64,000 bases of DNA from Tubiluchus corallicola (GCA_030141605.1 JAQGDQ010000215.1:310314-374313); one strand, 5' to 3'. Positions 12,359 through 25,542 are shown, counted from the first letter of the stretch. The notes: generated from the letters alone by a model not told the origin. Numbers and translations are program-made.

Positions 12359-13220
12359 TGGTCTGACTGATCTAGTCTGGTCTGATTCACAACCTTTTCT
12401 TAGTCTGTAAAACACGAGTTTCAGAAGAATTTAGGAAACACTAGCAAATGTGTAGGGCAGATTTGAATTTGAGATTGGCTCCTTTTTCGGGCATACCATT
12501 CGTAGCTTCTTTTAGCACTGTTTTAAATAATTAGAATATATTATTAGTTAGAATAGATAACTAGAATACTGACTGTGTTTTTGTTACTCGCCCACTAATA
12601 TGATTATCTCGCAGAAGGTGATGATTGCATTAGTAATTTATGACCAAATTCATGAATTGTATCACATTTTTGTATTAACAAAAACTGATTATCGATGCGC
12701 ACGTAATGTATATGTATATGTTTATTGCGAAATAAATCTATTAAATCTAAAATCTAAAATCTAATCTAATCAAACCTGGGAACGTGCCGACCTTCTAGTC
12801 ACTAGTAATTTATGACCAAAGCTGAGAATGTGTCGACCTTCTAGTATTGCGCATTATCTCTTGATAATGGACGAGTGAACTTCTATACGAACTCACTCAC
12901 AGAACAGTTTATTATCTCAGAACAGAAGTCATTACGAGTACCGAGTATTTAGAAAATGTTGACAATGACACGTTCATAGCTTGTATTATAAATAGAGTCC
13001 TATGTGTAATTTCCTGTAAATAGTGAATTTTTATCTCAAAACTTGCCTAGTTTTAGTACAACACACTGATATCTTACAGTAGCACTGTAAATCAATTTTC
13101 GCTTTCGCAAACACGTGCAACACGCTTGTGGAATATTTTTGCTATTGAAAATTGTTAGTTTGTGATGTCATCAATAGTTGGGCTTGTCCGCATTTAATTA
13201 AGATTTTAATCTAATATTTA
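12359..13220. other. no gene; retroelement-like tail near 12720-12775
   Basis: At 12735-12770 an (AAATCTA)n-like tail follows aaataaatctatt, as in the 3' end of a LINE or SINE. The rest is unassigned. Confidence 0.35.
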
Positions 13221-13526
13221 ATTATGAGAAACGCTTTTACAGTATTAATTGTGTTAAAATGTATACTTTTTATCGGACTTGAAAATGGGGTACTACGCGA
13301 AGAATCATTATGTATTCCTTTAATCCCTCGTGGGTTCCACACAGTAACGCTCTGTGTTGGAAGCCATACAGGATTCACGGAAAGAAGTCACGTAGTAGCC
13401 ATTAATTGTGCTTGAGATGATGTTTATTGCTGGCTTATTGGCTTTTTCATACAGTAATAATGCACTGCTTAAACACTTCAATGTTATTTTTGGTGGACTG
13501 GTTAAAAGAGAGCAATGATCAAAGCA

Positions 13527-13670
13527 ACACTGAACAGTTCAACCATCATGGATGTCTAAGCAAGAAAATTTTGATTCCACTCCATATCTTTGCCGTCAAC
13601 ACTGAACAGTTCAACCATCATGGATGTCTAAGCATGAACATTTTGATTCCACTCCGTATCTTTGCTGTCA
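13527..13670. repeat. 72-bp tandem duplication
   Basis: The segment starting aacactgaacagttcaacc occurs twice in direct tandem with few differences. 72 bp is a multiple of 3, so the surrounding plus-strand frame (13427-13798) stays open through both copies, but that frame has no recognisable domain. Confidence 0.85.
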
Positions 13671-13920
13671 AATATTTCGAGGAGATCCTCGTGGTTTCTT
13701 GTGGAGTTCCACGACTAAAAATATGTCTTCATGGACACCCAAGCTACGCGAAATTTGTTTCACTACGGCCAAATTATTTAATGCACAAACCGACTTAAAA
13801 CAGAATATCGTTGCTCTGCTTGTCCATAGGAATGTTTAAATATTGTTTGTAAATAAGCTGATAATCATGGAAAGACCGAAAGTTCTTACGTAAAATGAAA
13901 TCATTGTTCATCGCCGTAGT

Positions 13921-14525
13921 CAGTGCTGGCATTAACCATCAGGCAAGAAAGGCACGTGCCTTAGGGGCAACCAAAAATCCGGGCCACAAAAAAAGAAATT
14001 AAAAATTTTTAATAAGGTCTCAGGTGATGACAAAAATGTTTTCTTTTATTTTTATGTACATAAATGTTTAGTATTTTATGTTGTGGCCTTTGCGACAACG
14101 AATGAATAGGACGCTATTCAGGCAGGAATGTTGATCAGAAATTTTGTCTTAACATGGATAACACCATTTTCTCTGTTGTCAACAACGTGATTATTGCATT
14201 TCACTTTTTGAGCTAAAGCTTTGCTACAGTGTCGCTTTGTTTTCTTTAAGACCTTAATCTATTATTGGTTTCTTTTAAAGGAATACGTTCTACTGTTCTA
14301 CAGTTTACAGCAAAAGCGTGCAAAGTTGTAATCTAGCTCGCTATATGTACCAATAGTAATTACTGTAAACAATGAAAATATATTTGTTGTTCTAAATTTT
14401 TGCATAATAAATTTTCTGTACTAAGTTAAACTTTTTCCTTTTGCCGCTAAGCCCAAATTATCTGTATTTTCAGGCCGCTTAATAAAATGTGACTTAAGAC
14501 TAGCAGAGCCCTAATCCCGGCACCT
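13921..14525. mobile_element. hAT-like non-autonomous DNA transposon
   Basis: The left end CAGTGCTGGCATTA and the inverted right end AGGTGCCGGGATTA are imperfect terminal inverted repeats. Flanking 8-mers GCCGTAGT (13913-13920) and GGCGTAGT (14526-14533) differ at one base, consistent with the 8-bp target duplication of hAT elements. It is about 605 bp with no transposase frame. Confidence 0.6.
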
Positions 14526-14819
14526 GGCGTAGTGTATAAGCTTCGAACTTCAGTTCATATGGAAACAACTAAAGTAAATGTTGTATTTTACTTTTTCCTT
14601 GGATGCAGTGGAATGGATTTCTTAAAAAAGTGTTTAACGTTAATTTAATTCGATTTTATTTTGTGAATAAGGCAGACCATAAAGAGCTTTCTTTATCTTG
14701 TTTTTAAATGTTAATGCTAAAGGAAAGAATCTCACGTTTTTCGTGGCGTCCTCATTGATTTTTATAAGAATAAAGTCGTCTTCCTCTCCACTGCCCAATG
14801 TGCCCATTCCTAAGAAAGT

Positions 14820-15915
14820 CGCTCATATGGTAAACCTTTGCTACGACAGTAACTGCACTAACACACGTAGGCTAGCAACATGGTAAACCTTTACAACGAC
14901 AGTAACTTCACTAACATACCTACGTATGTTAGTGAAGTTACTGTCGTTGTAAAGGTGCTAGCAACATTGGAAACCTCTGCTGCAAGACTAACTACACTAA
15001 CATACGTAGGCTAGCAACATGGGAAACCTCTGCTACGAGACTAACTACACAAACATACGTAGGCTAGCAACATGGGAAACGTCTGCTACGAGAGTAACTA
15101 CACTAACATACGTAGGCTAGCAACATGGGAAACCTTTGCTACGAGACTAATTACACTAACATACGTAGGCTAGCAACATGGGAAACGTCTGCTACGAGAG
15201 TAACTACACTAACATACGTGGGCTAGCAACATGGTAAACATCTGCTACAAGACTAACTACACTAACATACGTAGGCTAGCAACATGGTAAGCCTCTGCTA
15301 CGAGACTAACTACACTAACATACGTAGGCTAGCAAAATGGTAAACCTCTGCTACGAGACAAACTACACTAACATACGTAGGCTAGCAACATGGGAAACCT
15401 CTGCTACAAGACTAACTACACTAACACACGTAGGCTAGCAACATGGGAAACCTCTGATACAAGACTAACTACACTAACATACGTAGGCTAGCAACATGGG
15501 AAACATCTGCTACGAGACTAACTACACTAACATACGTAGGCTAGCAACATGGGAAACCTCTACTACGAGACTAACTACACTAACATACGTAGGCTAGCAA
15601 CATGGGAAACGTCTGCTACAAGACTAACTACACTAACATACGTAGGCTAGTAACATGGTAAACATCTGCTACGAGACAAACTACACTAACATACGTAGGC
15701 TAGCAACATGGTAAACCTCTGCTACGAGACTAACTACACTAACATACGTAGGCTAGCAAAATGGTAAACCTCTGCTACGAGACTAACTACACTAACATAC
15801 GTAGGCTAGCAACATGGGAAACCTCTGCTACAAGACTAACTACACTAACATACGTAGGCTAGCAACATGGGAAACCTCTGCTACGAGACTAACTATACTA
15901 CCATACGTAGGCTAG
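14820..15915. repeat. 53-bp minisatellite, about 20 copies
   Basis: The unit contains actaacatacgtaggctagc, aacatgggaaacctctgctac and gagactaacta (53 bp in total). The first units (before 14960) are the most divergent and include an inverted unit. The body is highly homogeneous, with shared variants (gtctgc/ctctgc, gggaaa/ggtaaa) that show block duplication. Confidence 0.95.
14887..14956. repeat. perfect 33-bp inverted repeat (hairpin)
   Basis: The left arm 14887-14919 (acctttacaacgacagtaac...) is exactly complementary to 14924-14956 with a 4-base loop (ctac). It is formed by two minisatellite units in opposite orientation at the head of the 53-bp array. Confidence 0.95.
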
Positions 15916-16789
15916 CAAGTAATACTGAACTTTCTGACAGCTATCATTTTCCCTGAATTTCAACGTGATAGACTCTTTGACCCTAGGAGACTTTAGTTCT
16001 GGACTATTTTGTTGGATCATTATTTCTCATTGGAAACCAGAACTCACGGTCTACAAAAATCTTGTGAAAAAGGAGTATGAAAACCGGCTTCACAAATGGA
16101 GTGAAGTGTAATTAATTCCTTTACACGTGCTAGTTATAATGCTCAAGAAGCCGCTGCGAACATCCATTTCATTAATAACTGTTCACTGACAAACAGCGGA
16201 AACGATAATACTTCCGGTTTGGACAGAACTATAACGCAAGTGATGCACGGCGTCTTCCTTTGTGCGGATATTGCGTTTTAAAGGCAGATCCAAGAAACGA
16301 ACAACGTGCGTACACACGAGTACTGCCTCTGAAGTAGTAATAATAAGTCTGTTAATTACTTGCATGTTTTGGTAACAATCACAGGTAATTATGTTTCCAC
16401 AGGTGTAATGTACACGCTCAAACCAAAGTTGCGTTCCCATATCTATGTTAGTTTATACTGCAAAAATACAAATTTTCTGTAGTCTACAATTACTACATCT
16501 ACAAATCTACTGAAATAAGTGCAAGAAAATAAGTGCTACAGATTACTATGTTACACTAAAAAGCTAAAATGCATACATACATTGTTGATCCAATATTGAG
16601 TCGAGAAAAAGGCAGAATGTCAGTAAAAGGTAGCAGTATAATTATAAGTGAAATTCTAAATGTAACAGAGACGTGTGTACATAACAAGTTCCACCTACAC
16701 AATGTCAGAGTAGAAAAAGTAGTCTAGCTTGTTGAACTACAGTCTAATATATTGTGGCTTCCAATGCATATACTACCTTGAGAAGGGGT
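15916..16789. other. no gene recognised
   Basis: An open frame at 16183-16440 (-, about 85 aa) is the longest. It lacks a recognisable motif or clear splice sites. Confidence 0.35.
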
Positions 16790-17450
16790 AATGGACCAAA
16801 ACATTTGTCCCTGCAACAACAGGTATTTTTCACAAAGTTGATGATTTCTCTTTTCCTGTCGTTATGTATACTTTTTCTTCTAGTAATATTCCACTTAAGA
16901 TAGGTTATAATGTGTTTTCTGGTCAATTATTTAGGCATGCCAGGTTATGTTCTAGTAAGCAGGTGTTTTTGGTTAGGGCAGCTAGCTTGTGTAAAATAAT
17001 GTCCAATAGGGGGGGTTACTCTACGATGAGTCCTCTTCGTTCTTATGAAAATGTTTTTAAAAGTCACCGTTTTCTTTTTTTTAAGTTTGGTTGGCGTTCA
17101 GTTAAGCAAGTGGCTGTTGCCTTGATGTGATTTTGGTGATGAGAAACTTTTCTAGCCTTTTGACGCTTTGTGGTCATGTTGAAGGAGCCCCTTCTCTTTT
17201 TTGTCATTGTTGCAGTTGGTTTACGTTGATGTTCTGTGGGTGCTTTGTATTATGTGTTATGTCTGTAGTTGCCACTTTAACATCTAAGGTTGGGCAGTCA
17301 ATGTATTATGTGTTATGTCTGTAGTTATCACTTCAACATCTAAGGTTGGGCAGTCAATGTGACTGGGTCCCCACCGGAAGAGTTTGAAGATAGTGAGAAG
17401 GGACCGAAATCTGAATCTTTTCGACGCCTGACCTGATGACCTTTTTCCTT
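16790..17450 (+). pseudogene. degenerate retroelement reverse-transcriptase C terminus
   Basis: The frame reads KVDDFSFPVVMYTFSSSNIP and then IGYNVFSGQLFRHARLCSSK with a later LVRAASLCKIM. This pattern (substrate SNIP, then YxxFxxQLxRxxRxC) is typical of the thumb or C-terminal part of a group of invertebrate RTs. The frame is then lost. Downstream a 56-bp segment (tattatgtgttatgtctgtag...) is tandemly duplicated at about 17247-17360, followed by a frame GSPPEEFEDSEKGPKSESF. The family assignment comes from pattern memory only. Confidence 0.5.
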
Positions 17451-17589
17451 TGGTGATAATTTTATGTGTGTGTCGTTTTAGATTCTATGATTTGCAGTTG
17501 TCTTTGTCTCTTTTTGTTGTTTGTGTGTGGTGTTGATGTCATTGAAGTTTAATTCTGAAAACAGTTATCAGACAGAATTTGGTTGCATT

Positions 17590-18378
17590 AAAAGACAAGG
17601 CGAGGCGAGGCAAGGCAAGGCAAGGCAAAGCAAGGCAAGACGAGACGCGATCCGACACGACATGACAAGTCAAGAGAAGAGGAGATGAGATGAAATGAGA
17701 TGAGATGAGATGAGATGGGATGGGATGGGATGGGATGGGATAGGATGGCATAAGATAAGATAAGATAAGATAAGATAAGATAAGATAAGATAAGATAAGA
17801 TAAGATAAGATAAGATAAGATAAGATAAGATAAGATAAGATAAGATAAGATAAGATAAGATAAGATAAGATAAGATAAGGTAAGATAAGATAAGATAAGA
17901 TAAGATAAGATAAGATAAGATAAGATAAGATAAGATAAGATAAGATAAGATAAGATAAGATAAGATAAGATAAGATACGATACGATACGATACGATACGA
18001 TACGATACGATACGATACGATACGATACGATACGATACGATAAGATAAGTTAAGATAAGATAAGATAAGATAAGATAAGATAAGATAAGATAAGATAAGA
18101 TAAGATAAGATAAGGTAAGATACGATAAGATCCAGTCAGGACAGCCGAGGTAAGATAAGGTGAGATGAGATGAGAGGAGAGGAGACGAGACGAGACGAGA
18201 GAAACTAACCTACTGATAGATTTTACCACATTTTTCTTCCCATCCCTCGTGGTATTTTCCAGCCATGAACTGGGATTTGCACGATGAGATGAGATGGGAT
18301 GGGATGAGATGAGATGAGGGGAGAGGAGAGGAGAGGAGAGGAGAGGAGGGGAGAGGAGAGGAGAGGAGACGAGACGAG
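17590..18378. repeat. compound pentanucleotide array (GGCAA, GATAA, GATAC, GATGG, GAGGA)
   Basis: A core of (ATAAG)n from 17754 to 17975 is followed by (ATACG)n, then (ATAAG)n again. GATGA/GATGG/GAGGA types lie on both sides. Each subtype differs by one substitution from its neighbour. A unique segment (ctactgatagattttaccac) occurs at 18211 and again at 18386, flanking the last block as direct repeats. Confidence 0.95.
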
Positions 18379-18490
18379 AACTAAACTACTGATAGATTTT
18401 ACCACATTTTCTTCCTACTGACTCTTCGAATTTAAGCCCAATAGAAAACGTGTGGTTGATTGTCAAGTTGCACCTGCAAGAGACCGACTA

Positions 18491-19130
18491 TACCAGAGGT
18501 GTGCAAATGATTTGACTAGCTGGGCCACATTAAACTTTCCCGCAATTCCTGCGGGCCGCAGGCAGTTTGATCAAGGTGCCAAGTACAGAAGGGCCTAATA
18601 ACGATTTTTTTGCATCCGACCTGCGTACATCATTACTACTACACTCAAGAAACTATTTTAGAAGTTATTAAAATTTATATTACAAACCAAATATTTCTAC
18701 TTTCAGGACAGATAGTGGTAATTTCATTGCAATGCATATTAGTAATGTGTATCACACAGTCTATGTAGTACAGTGACATTAAGCTACAACCGTCTTGTAA
18801 GGGTTTATGGCATCCGATCTAGTAGAAAAAACTACCCGCGCCATCTTTGGGATCGTGGCACGGACTTCAGCTGGATACACTCAATTAATCGCCCGGGCCG
18901 CACTTTCATTAGGTTGACAAATCTCTTTGCGGGCCGCACAAATTCTCTCGGCGACATGCCGAGATCCAAATGTGGTAACATGACGCTCAGATTTCTGGAA
19001 GCTGCTGAAATTTCCTGGATTCCATGCCAAAACGAGTGGAGAAACTGATAAAAAATCAAGAGGCCATGTTATATAATGGAAAGTATGAGAGTGATTAAAA
19101 TGAGAGTGTTTAACGTGCATTTTCGTTCAT
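18491..19130. mobile_element. possible hAT-type remnant
   Basis: Starts cagaggtgtgcaaatgattt with gcgggccgcag soon after; gcgggccgcac recurs at 18929. These are features of many hAT non-autonomous ends. The matching right end was not found, so limits are uncertain. Confidence 0.3.
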
Positions 19131-19142
19131 TTTGCATTAGTT

Positions 19143-19177
19143 AAATTAATTTTGCATTAATATAAATAAATAAATAA

Positions 19178-19213
<36 letters not shown>

Positions 19214-19246
19214 TTATTTATTTATATTAGTGCAAAATTAATTATA
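19143..19246. repeat. AT-rich palindrome around (TA)n
   Basis: The left arm ttaattttgcattaatataa plus (ATAA)n is mirrored by (TTAT)n plus ttatattagtgcaaaattaa across a (TA)n centre, so the segment can form a long hairpin. A second (TA)n lies at 19243-19280. Confidence 0.85.
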
Positions 19247-19803
19247 TATATATATATATATTTATATTAATATATATATTAATCTTAGCTTAAAGAATAC
19301 ATGTTAATGAATTAAATATACATTATCATAATTAATTCAGTGGGTATAATTGTAGTAGATGACATTGGTATTATTTTTGTCGAATTTACTTCCCAGTTAA
19401 GTGTAGTTTTTGTGATTAGAAATCTTCAGTACATTTGGTACGTAGCTATACAGGCCCTTTCACGTACGCTTGCTGATCAGCGTGAGAATATGATTACGTT
19501 GGCACGATGACACGTCTTTAGGGAACTTCACTCATTACTAATAGCTGTCATTTTCGACCTACATTAGCAGCATCTCAGATTCACACAGGACAATGAAAGG
19601 CCTAATTATCTAGAAATTGCTTTTAGGAATAGGAAACGTTAAATTAAAGGTACCATGCGCAATAGATGAGCTTGAATGTTAACCTATAGAATGCGCGTCA
19701 TATAATGATGCCTAATTACAATGGTGTCTAACTTACTTGAAGCAAATTAGTGTTAAAAGACGTACAAAATAAATTAACCCAAATGACTAGTTATTTATTA
19801 ATC

Positions 19804-20204
19804 TTAAAGAAAAGAACAAGTCACTCAGTATGTTGAGTTTATTTTACTGTTATCACTCAAACTTAGAAAAATATAACAAAGAAAACTGTCTATAAAGAAA
19901 AATTGTAAAATATGCTACCTCTAAATAGAAATTTTCGGGCGTGATGGCTGCCGTCATTCACTTGAAAATTATGACATAACTGGGAGACTTCGCGCTACTT
20001 TTCTTCAAGACGAATGACGTCATTGGAAGAAGAATTAATGTGAAAATGGGAGCGCCAAAGTTAAAGTGATCTCTACTTAAAGTGATTTTACTAGTTACGC
20101 GAGGCGATTACTGCAGTTTTATTACTAAATCCTTCTAACATTTTTCAAGAACATTAAAATATACTTAACGTTCCATAAAACTTGGCCTTTCATTCAATTT
20201 AAAG
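19804..20204. mobile_element. MITE family A, copy 2
   Basis: Shares with 10767-11304, in the same orientation, the left part (aagaacaagtcactcagtat), the middle (gacgaatgacgtcattggaa) and the right part (aaatccttctaacattttt). It is shorter by an internal deletion of roughly 130 bp. The left edge contains TTAA. Confidence 0.7.
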
Positions 20205-20287
20205 ATTGTTTTATTTGTTAACGGAACGAACTCAAAGTTATTGTATTTTAAAAACCAAAAGAAGGAAATGTGAAAAAATGCAAATCG

Positions 20288-20372
20288 GGCCTAGATTTGA
20301 ACGAGGGACCTTTGTGTTATAAGTTCATGGCCACAAATCACTAGGCTGTTCAGCACCCTGTGATCATGGCAA
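20288..20372 (-). mobile_element. possible tRNA-derived SINE fragment
   Basis: On the minus strand, agcctagtgatttgtggcc, an anticodon-arm-like segment and ccctcgttcaaatctaggc give a tRNA-like layout with B-box-like GTTCAAATC. No clear body or tail. Not a functional tRNA, since the acceptor stem does not pair. Confidence 0.35.
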
Positions 20373-21030
20373 ATCTTATTCCATTTTTTGTAGGATCCAA
20401 CCAGCCTAAGATGTTTTATTACGCAAAAGTAATGACAATCTAGTTAAATTAACATAATCAAATTAATTCAGAGCCTAGGGTAATTAGTGACCATTTAACA
20501 GTTTATATTCTTAGTAACTTTCAATGTTATTTGCTAAGAATAAAATGAATCTACAATTATTAATTTTTTGAAATTAAACTTGTACGGAGGAAGGAAATGA
20601 CAAAATGGCGGAATTGAGCCTGGGAATAATACAGTCATTTTCACACTTTTTTGTTAGGAAATTGCACAAAGTTTTTGTGGCGTATTATTTGGGTCTGCGT
20701 TCCAGATCCGTACTGCTTGTGTGTGCAACAACAAACAACAGACTTTTTAGATCACAACTGCTTGTGCTGTGTTAATAAAAGTTATCTAGCTAAAATATAT
20801 ACAGACCTATTGCCTTCTCTACAGCTCTTAGCAAACTACGTAAAGATGTAATAGATAAAGAAAGCGTGAATACATGTATGTATACGTTAAAGGAAGTTGT
20901 TATTAACATACAAAGAAAATGTGGAAACGTGCACGTGCAAAAAATAGTCCGAACTCTTTACGTTTTGTAGATGCAAGTAAGGCCGGGTTAACCATAGGAA
21001 GCTTTTGTGGTCAAATGAGTAAGATTGTGG

Positions 21031-21304
<274 letters not shown>

Positions 21305-22152
21305 ATCATTTTACTTCAGACATTTACAGTCCATAGAACAATAAAAATAAGGCACAAGTAAACACACAGAGTTAGTTTACAGAAACATAGTAAGCTTATC
21401 TACAAGAAAGGGTTAGTTAGAATGGGTATAGAAAATTCTTTGTTCTATCTAAAAATTGTATCAGTGTTGTACAATAGTTTTCTGACATCCTGTGTGGTAG
21501 GATAATTTGCACCCTCGCATGCACTCACATGCGCACACGCATGCGTGCGCGCGACTGTTGCTCATGTGGCTGTAAAAGAAAGAAGAGAGGGATGTGTGTT
21601 GAAAGACACAATCACTTTTATTCTATGGGTAAACTGTTTTATTTATTCATTATAATCATATCTCCATAAAGTTATGTTAAAGATGTATTTGTTTTTATAG
21701 TAAAAACTATATGACATGATCAGATAGTTACTTTATGTGACTTAGCGTAACACAATAATTGTACTAAATTGCGCATTCGTCTCAGCATGTAGAGAGAGCG
21801 ACATACGAGAGATGAAATCTCCAGAATACGAATGTAAAAATTTAATGAACTTCATTGCAATAATCAGTAGCTCCAAACTTGCAAAAGGAATGAAATATGA
21901 ACAGACTTTTGTCAGAAGGTCTACAACATTCAGCCTACAGACAGAAAGGCCAGGCTGAAATTATCAAATTTGATCATGCATTCTGTTTTATGTTGCCCAT
22001 GACGAATAAACAGATTCAAAACCTACAGTGCAATAATAATAAAAATCAAAAAATTCTGCTGTGAAGCAAAGTCTAAATAATGATATCTTATTCAATCTTA
22101 TTCAATGAGAGATATAAGTATTAAGATGTTGCTTTATAACTACAATCTACAT
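21305..22152. other. 3' flank of the dehydrogenase gene, nothing else recognised
   Basis: Intergenic sequence downstream of the minus-strand dehydrogenase. An alternating purine/pyrimidine stretch (gcacacgcatgcgtgcgcgcg) lies near 21532. Confidence 0.35.
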
Positions 22153-25100
22153 TTATTCCCCAAATTCGAGGAACTTCGGATGGTGATCTATTTGTTCACC
22201 TATTTTGACCTCAACACAAACCCCATTAAGACTGTCGTCTTCCACTAATCGAATAAATGCTTGAGCGACATCTACCGGCCTGAAAAAGAAAATCTGCATG
22301 AATGTATGTATAGTGTAAAGTCCACGACACGCTGCCCGACACGTGAGATGATATTTCACCAAGACCATGATATATTCACCAAAGATTCAGAGTTTTTGTG
22401 TATGAATTATTGCTATTCAACCCCAAAAATTTATACAATTTTTGAAGCTGAATGTATTAAGATGCTGTGGGTTTTATGCAGTTAGGCACTAAGCAGTCTG
22501 GAATACGTCACGAACAACAGCTGGGTGATGTACATGATTGTGGCGGGATCAAAATCTAGCTTTTTATTAAGGGCAATCTTCTAAAACGATCGAGACACAC
22601 AGTACTGGTGGCTTGGATGTATTCCGACGCGTATTCGTTCTCCTCAACAAGGTAAACATCGAGCAGAGGTAGTATGGTAGCTGAAAACACCCGGGAGTAG
22701 TATTCTCTGGCAGTCACTTACCGAATTATGAACTAAAGCAGTATTATTTAACTTTGAATCAACTACACACCGTGACTGCCAGTTAGTCCGCTCTCTCACA
22801 GCCCATAAACCTTCCCACGTTTAACTACAAACGAGATAATGAATTATTTTCACTTCTTGTATCCAGGTAATAAAGTCACAGGCAATAAAATCACAGAAAA
22901 AAGTTACAGGAAAAAACCACAAAACAGAAATAACCCTAACCTTAAAGCCGCACAGACACGGACACTGTCTATTGCGTCCGCACAGACATGGACTTTTCTG
23001 TTGCACGTTTTACGTCCGCAAAGTTGTTTCCATTGCGTCCGCACAGACACGGACTTTTCTGTCTGCACGTTTTACGTCCGCAAAGTTGTTTCCATTGCGT
23101 CCGCACAGACACGGACTTTTCTGTCTGCACGTTTTACGTCCGCAAAGTTGTTTCCATTGCGTCCGCACAGACACGGACTTTTCTGTCTGCACGTTTTACG
23201 TCCGCAAAGTTGTTTCCATTGCGTCCGCACAGTCACGGACTTTTCTGTCTGCACGTTTTACGTCCGCAAAGTTGTTTCCATTGCGTCCGCACAGACATGG
23301 ACTTTTCTGTCTGCACGTTTTACGTCCGCAAAGTTGTTTCCATTGCGTCCGCACAGACACGGACTTTTCTGTCTGCACGTTTTACGTCCGCAAAGTTGTT
23401 TCCACTGCATCCGCACAGACACGGACTTTTCTGTCTGCACGTTTTACGTCCGCAAAGTTGTTTCCACTGCATCCGCACAGACACGGACTTTTATGTCCGT
23501 AGTAATCTTGTAAAGTCTGTGATTTTCAGATTTCTTTTGTCATATAGAGCTGCTCTAATTTATATAACGTGTGTGATTTGGCAATTAAAGTGGGGATGCG
23601 TGCGTGTACGTGGCTTTCCGTGTGGACCCGTGCGTGTATGTGGCTTTTCGTGTGCATCCGTGCGTGTACCTGGCTTTTCGTGTGCATCCGTGCGTGTACG
23701 TGGCTTTCCGTGTGCATCCGTGCGTGTACGTGGTTTTTCGTGTGGACCCGTGCGTGTACGTGGCTTTTCGTGTGCATCCATGCGTGTACGTGGTTTTTCG
23801 TGTGCACCCGTGCATGTACGTGGCTTTTCGTGTGCATCCGTGCGTGTACGTGGTTTTTCGTGTGCACCCGTGCGTGTACGCGGCTTTCCGTGTGCATCCG
23901 TGCGTGTACGTGGTTTTTCGTGTGGACCCGTGCGTGTACGCGGCTTTCCGTGTGCATCCGTGCGTGTACGTGGTTTTTCGTGTGGACCCGTGCGTGTACG
24001 TGGCTTTTCGTGTGCATCCGTGCGTGTACGTGGTTTTTCGTGTGCACCCGTGCGTGTACGTGGCTTTTCGTGTGCACCCGTGCGTGTACGTGGCTCTTCG
24101 TGTGCATCCGTGCGTGTACGTGGCTTTTCGTGTGGACGCAGTGGAAACGACAAACACGGAAAATAATGATTTGCATTGGCGCGCTAGTTTTCGATTTTTT
24201 TCCGTATGAATCGTAAAAAAGTGTCTGCGCATGTCTGTGGAAACGCGGCCTAACCCTAGCCAAAATTGCGACCTTTTCCGTGACATTCTTTCCTGTAACT
24301 TTATTACCGGTCGCCTAACTGATACTCCTATGAAATACTCGAGTTTACTCACATCAAAAATTTCGCATGTTCCATAAATTTGTTGACAAAATCAACAAAC
24401 TCCGGTTGTGGTTTCAAGTCAGTAAAAAATGCAGTATCCACAGCATAGGGACAAACAGCGTTCACTCTGATGCCAGATCCTGGAACTTCTTTCATTGCGT
24501 ATGTCTGAATTTGTGCAAAAAGAAAAAACTACTAAATTTTGTTCCTATGATTTTGGGGAAAGAGTCACACGCAAAAATAAATTTTTAATGTACAAATATG
24601 TTAATAATCTTTCGCTTAATATGTATCACCATTTTTTCAGTTGTAATAGCAGTATGTATTCATATCAAACTCGACAATACCACAAAATCTATGTTCCTAA
24701 GTGCAGAACAAACGTTATGGAGCATTCTGTCATGTATAATGGTGCTGTAATGTGGAATAATTTACCCAGTAAAATAAAACTAACCAGTAATATAAATAAA
24801 TTTAAGAAACTTTAAAAAAATATTTACTAGAAAATATTTGATTTGATAAATGATGTAAGATGTAAATTTTTACCATAATTATACAATTTTATCGTACTAA
24901 TCAGGTTTTAATCTTTTTACCGGCACTTTTAATTTATTTGCACCTACTTGTGTGCTTATATTGTACTAACCATATACTATGTATTTTCTTCTTTTAGCAG
25001 TAATTTTACTTTCTGTACATTGTCAATACGTTTTACAATGTTTTTAATGGACATATAAGTCTCTGGACTTCACTTCTTAGATGTATTATAAATAAATAAA

Positions 25101-25471
25101 AAAGTAAGAAGCAAGTTTTAATCTCTCGTTTCTCATAAATTATGAAATGATTGTGATAGAAAAAACGAATTCTTAAAATAAGAATCCGCTTGAGCAAAGA
25201 AATGGCTTTTATACAGACACAACATTTGTAACGCAGTTAAGATCGTGTTCATACAACAATCCACGTAAATAAAAACACAGTACAAAGAAGAAGAAGAATA
25301 CAAAAATCAGCAATATCATCTATTTTATTCTAGTTCAAAGGGGTCCATTACCTGAGAGACAGTTTGCATAAATCCAACCACTCCAAACTTTGTTGCACAG
25401 TATCCACTTGCTGAGGGTGGACCTGGAGCGAGTCCTAAAAATAAACGTAGCTATTTTAAGCCTGGGATCTG

Positions 25472-25542
<71 letters not shown>

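Larger units (their letters stand above)
22866..24308. mobile_element. TIR element in dehydrogenase intron 5, filled with two minisatellites
   Basis: The left end ggtaataaagtcacagg and the right end cctgtaactttattacc are inverted repeats (one mismatch in 17), and similarity extends inward (tcacagaaaaa versus tcacggaaaag). Interior: a 62-bp array (22972-23500) and a 30-bp array (23597-24135). No transposase is seen and no clear target duplication was found. The element spans about 1.44 kb of the 2.07-kb intron. Confidence 0.65.

Noticed and set aside
13224-13839. Small secreted-protein gene (MRNAFTVLIVLKCILF... start)
   Set aside because: A hydrophobic start but no homology, splice support or conserved domain. 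The following frame depends on a 72-bp duplication.
14820-15915. CRISPR-like regular array
   Set aside because: Units are contiguous with no distinct spacers, and the host is a eukaryote with introns. It is an ordinary minisatellite. The same applies to the 41-bp and 65-bp arrays.
22839-24352. Several 200-390 aa frames on both strands
   Set aside because: Products of the 62-bp and 30-bp arrays inside an intron of the minus-strand dehydrogenase.
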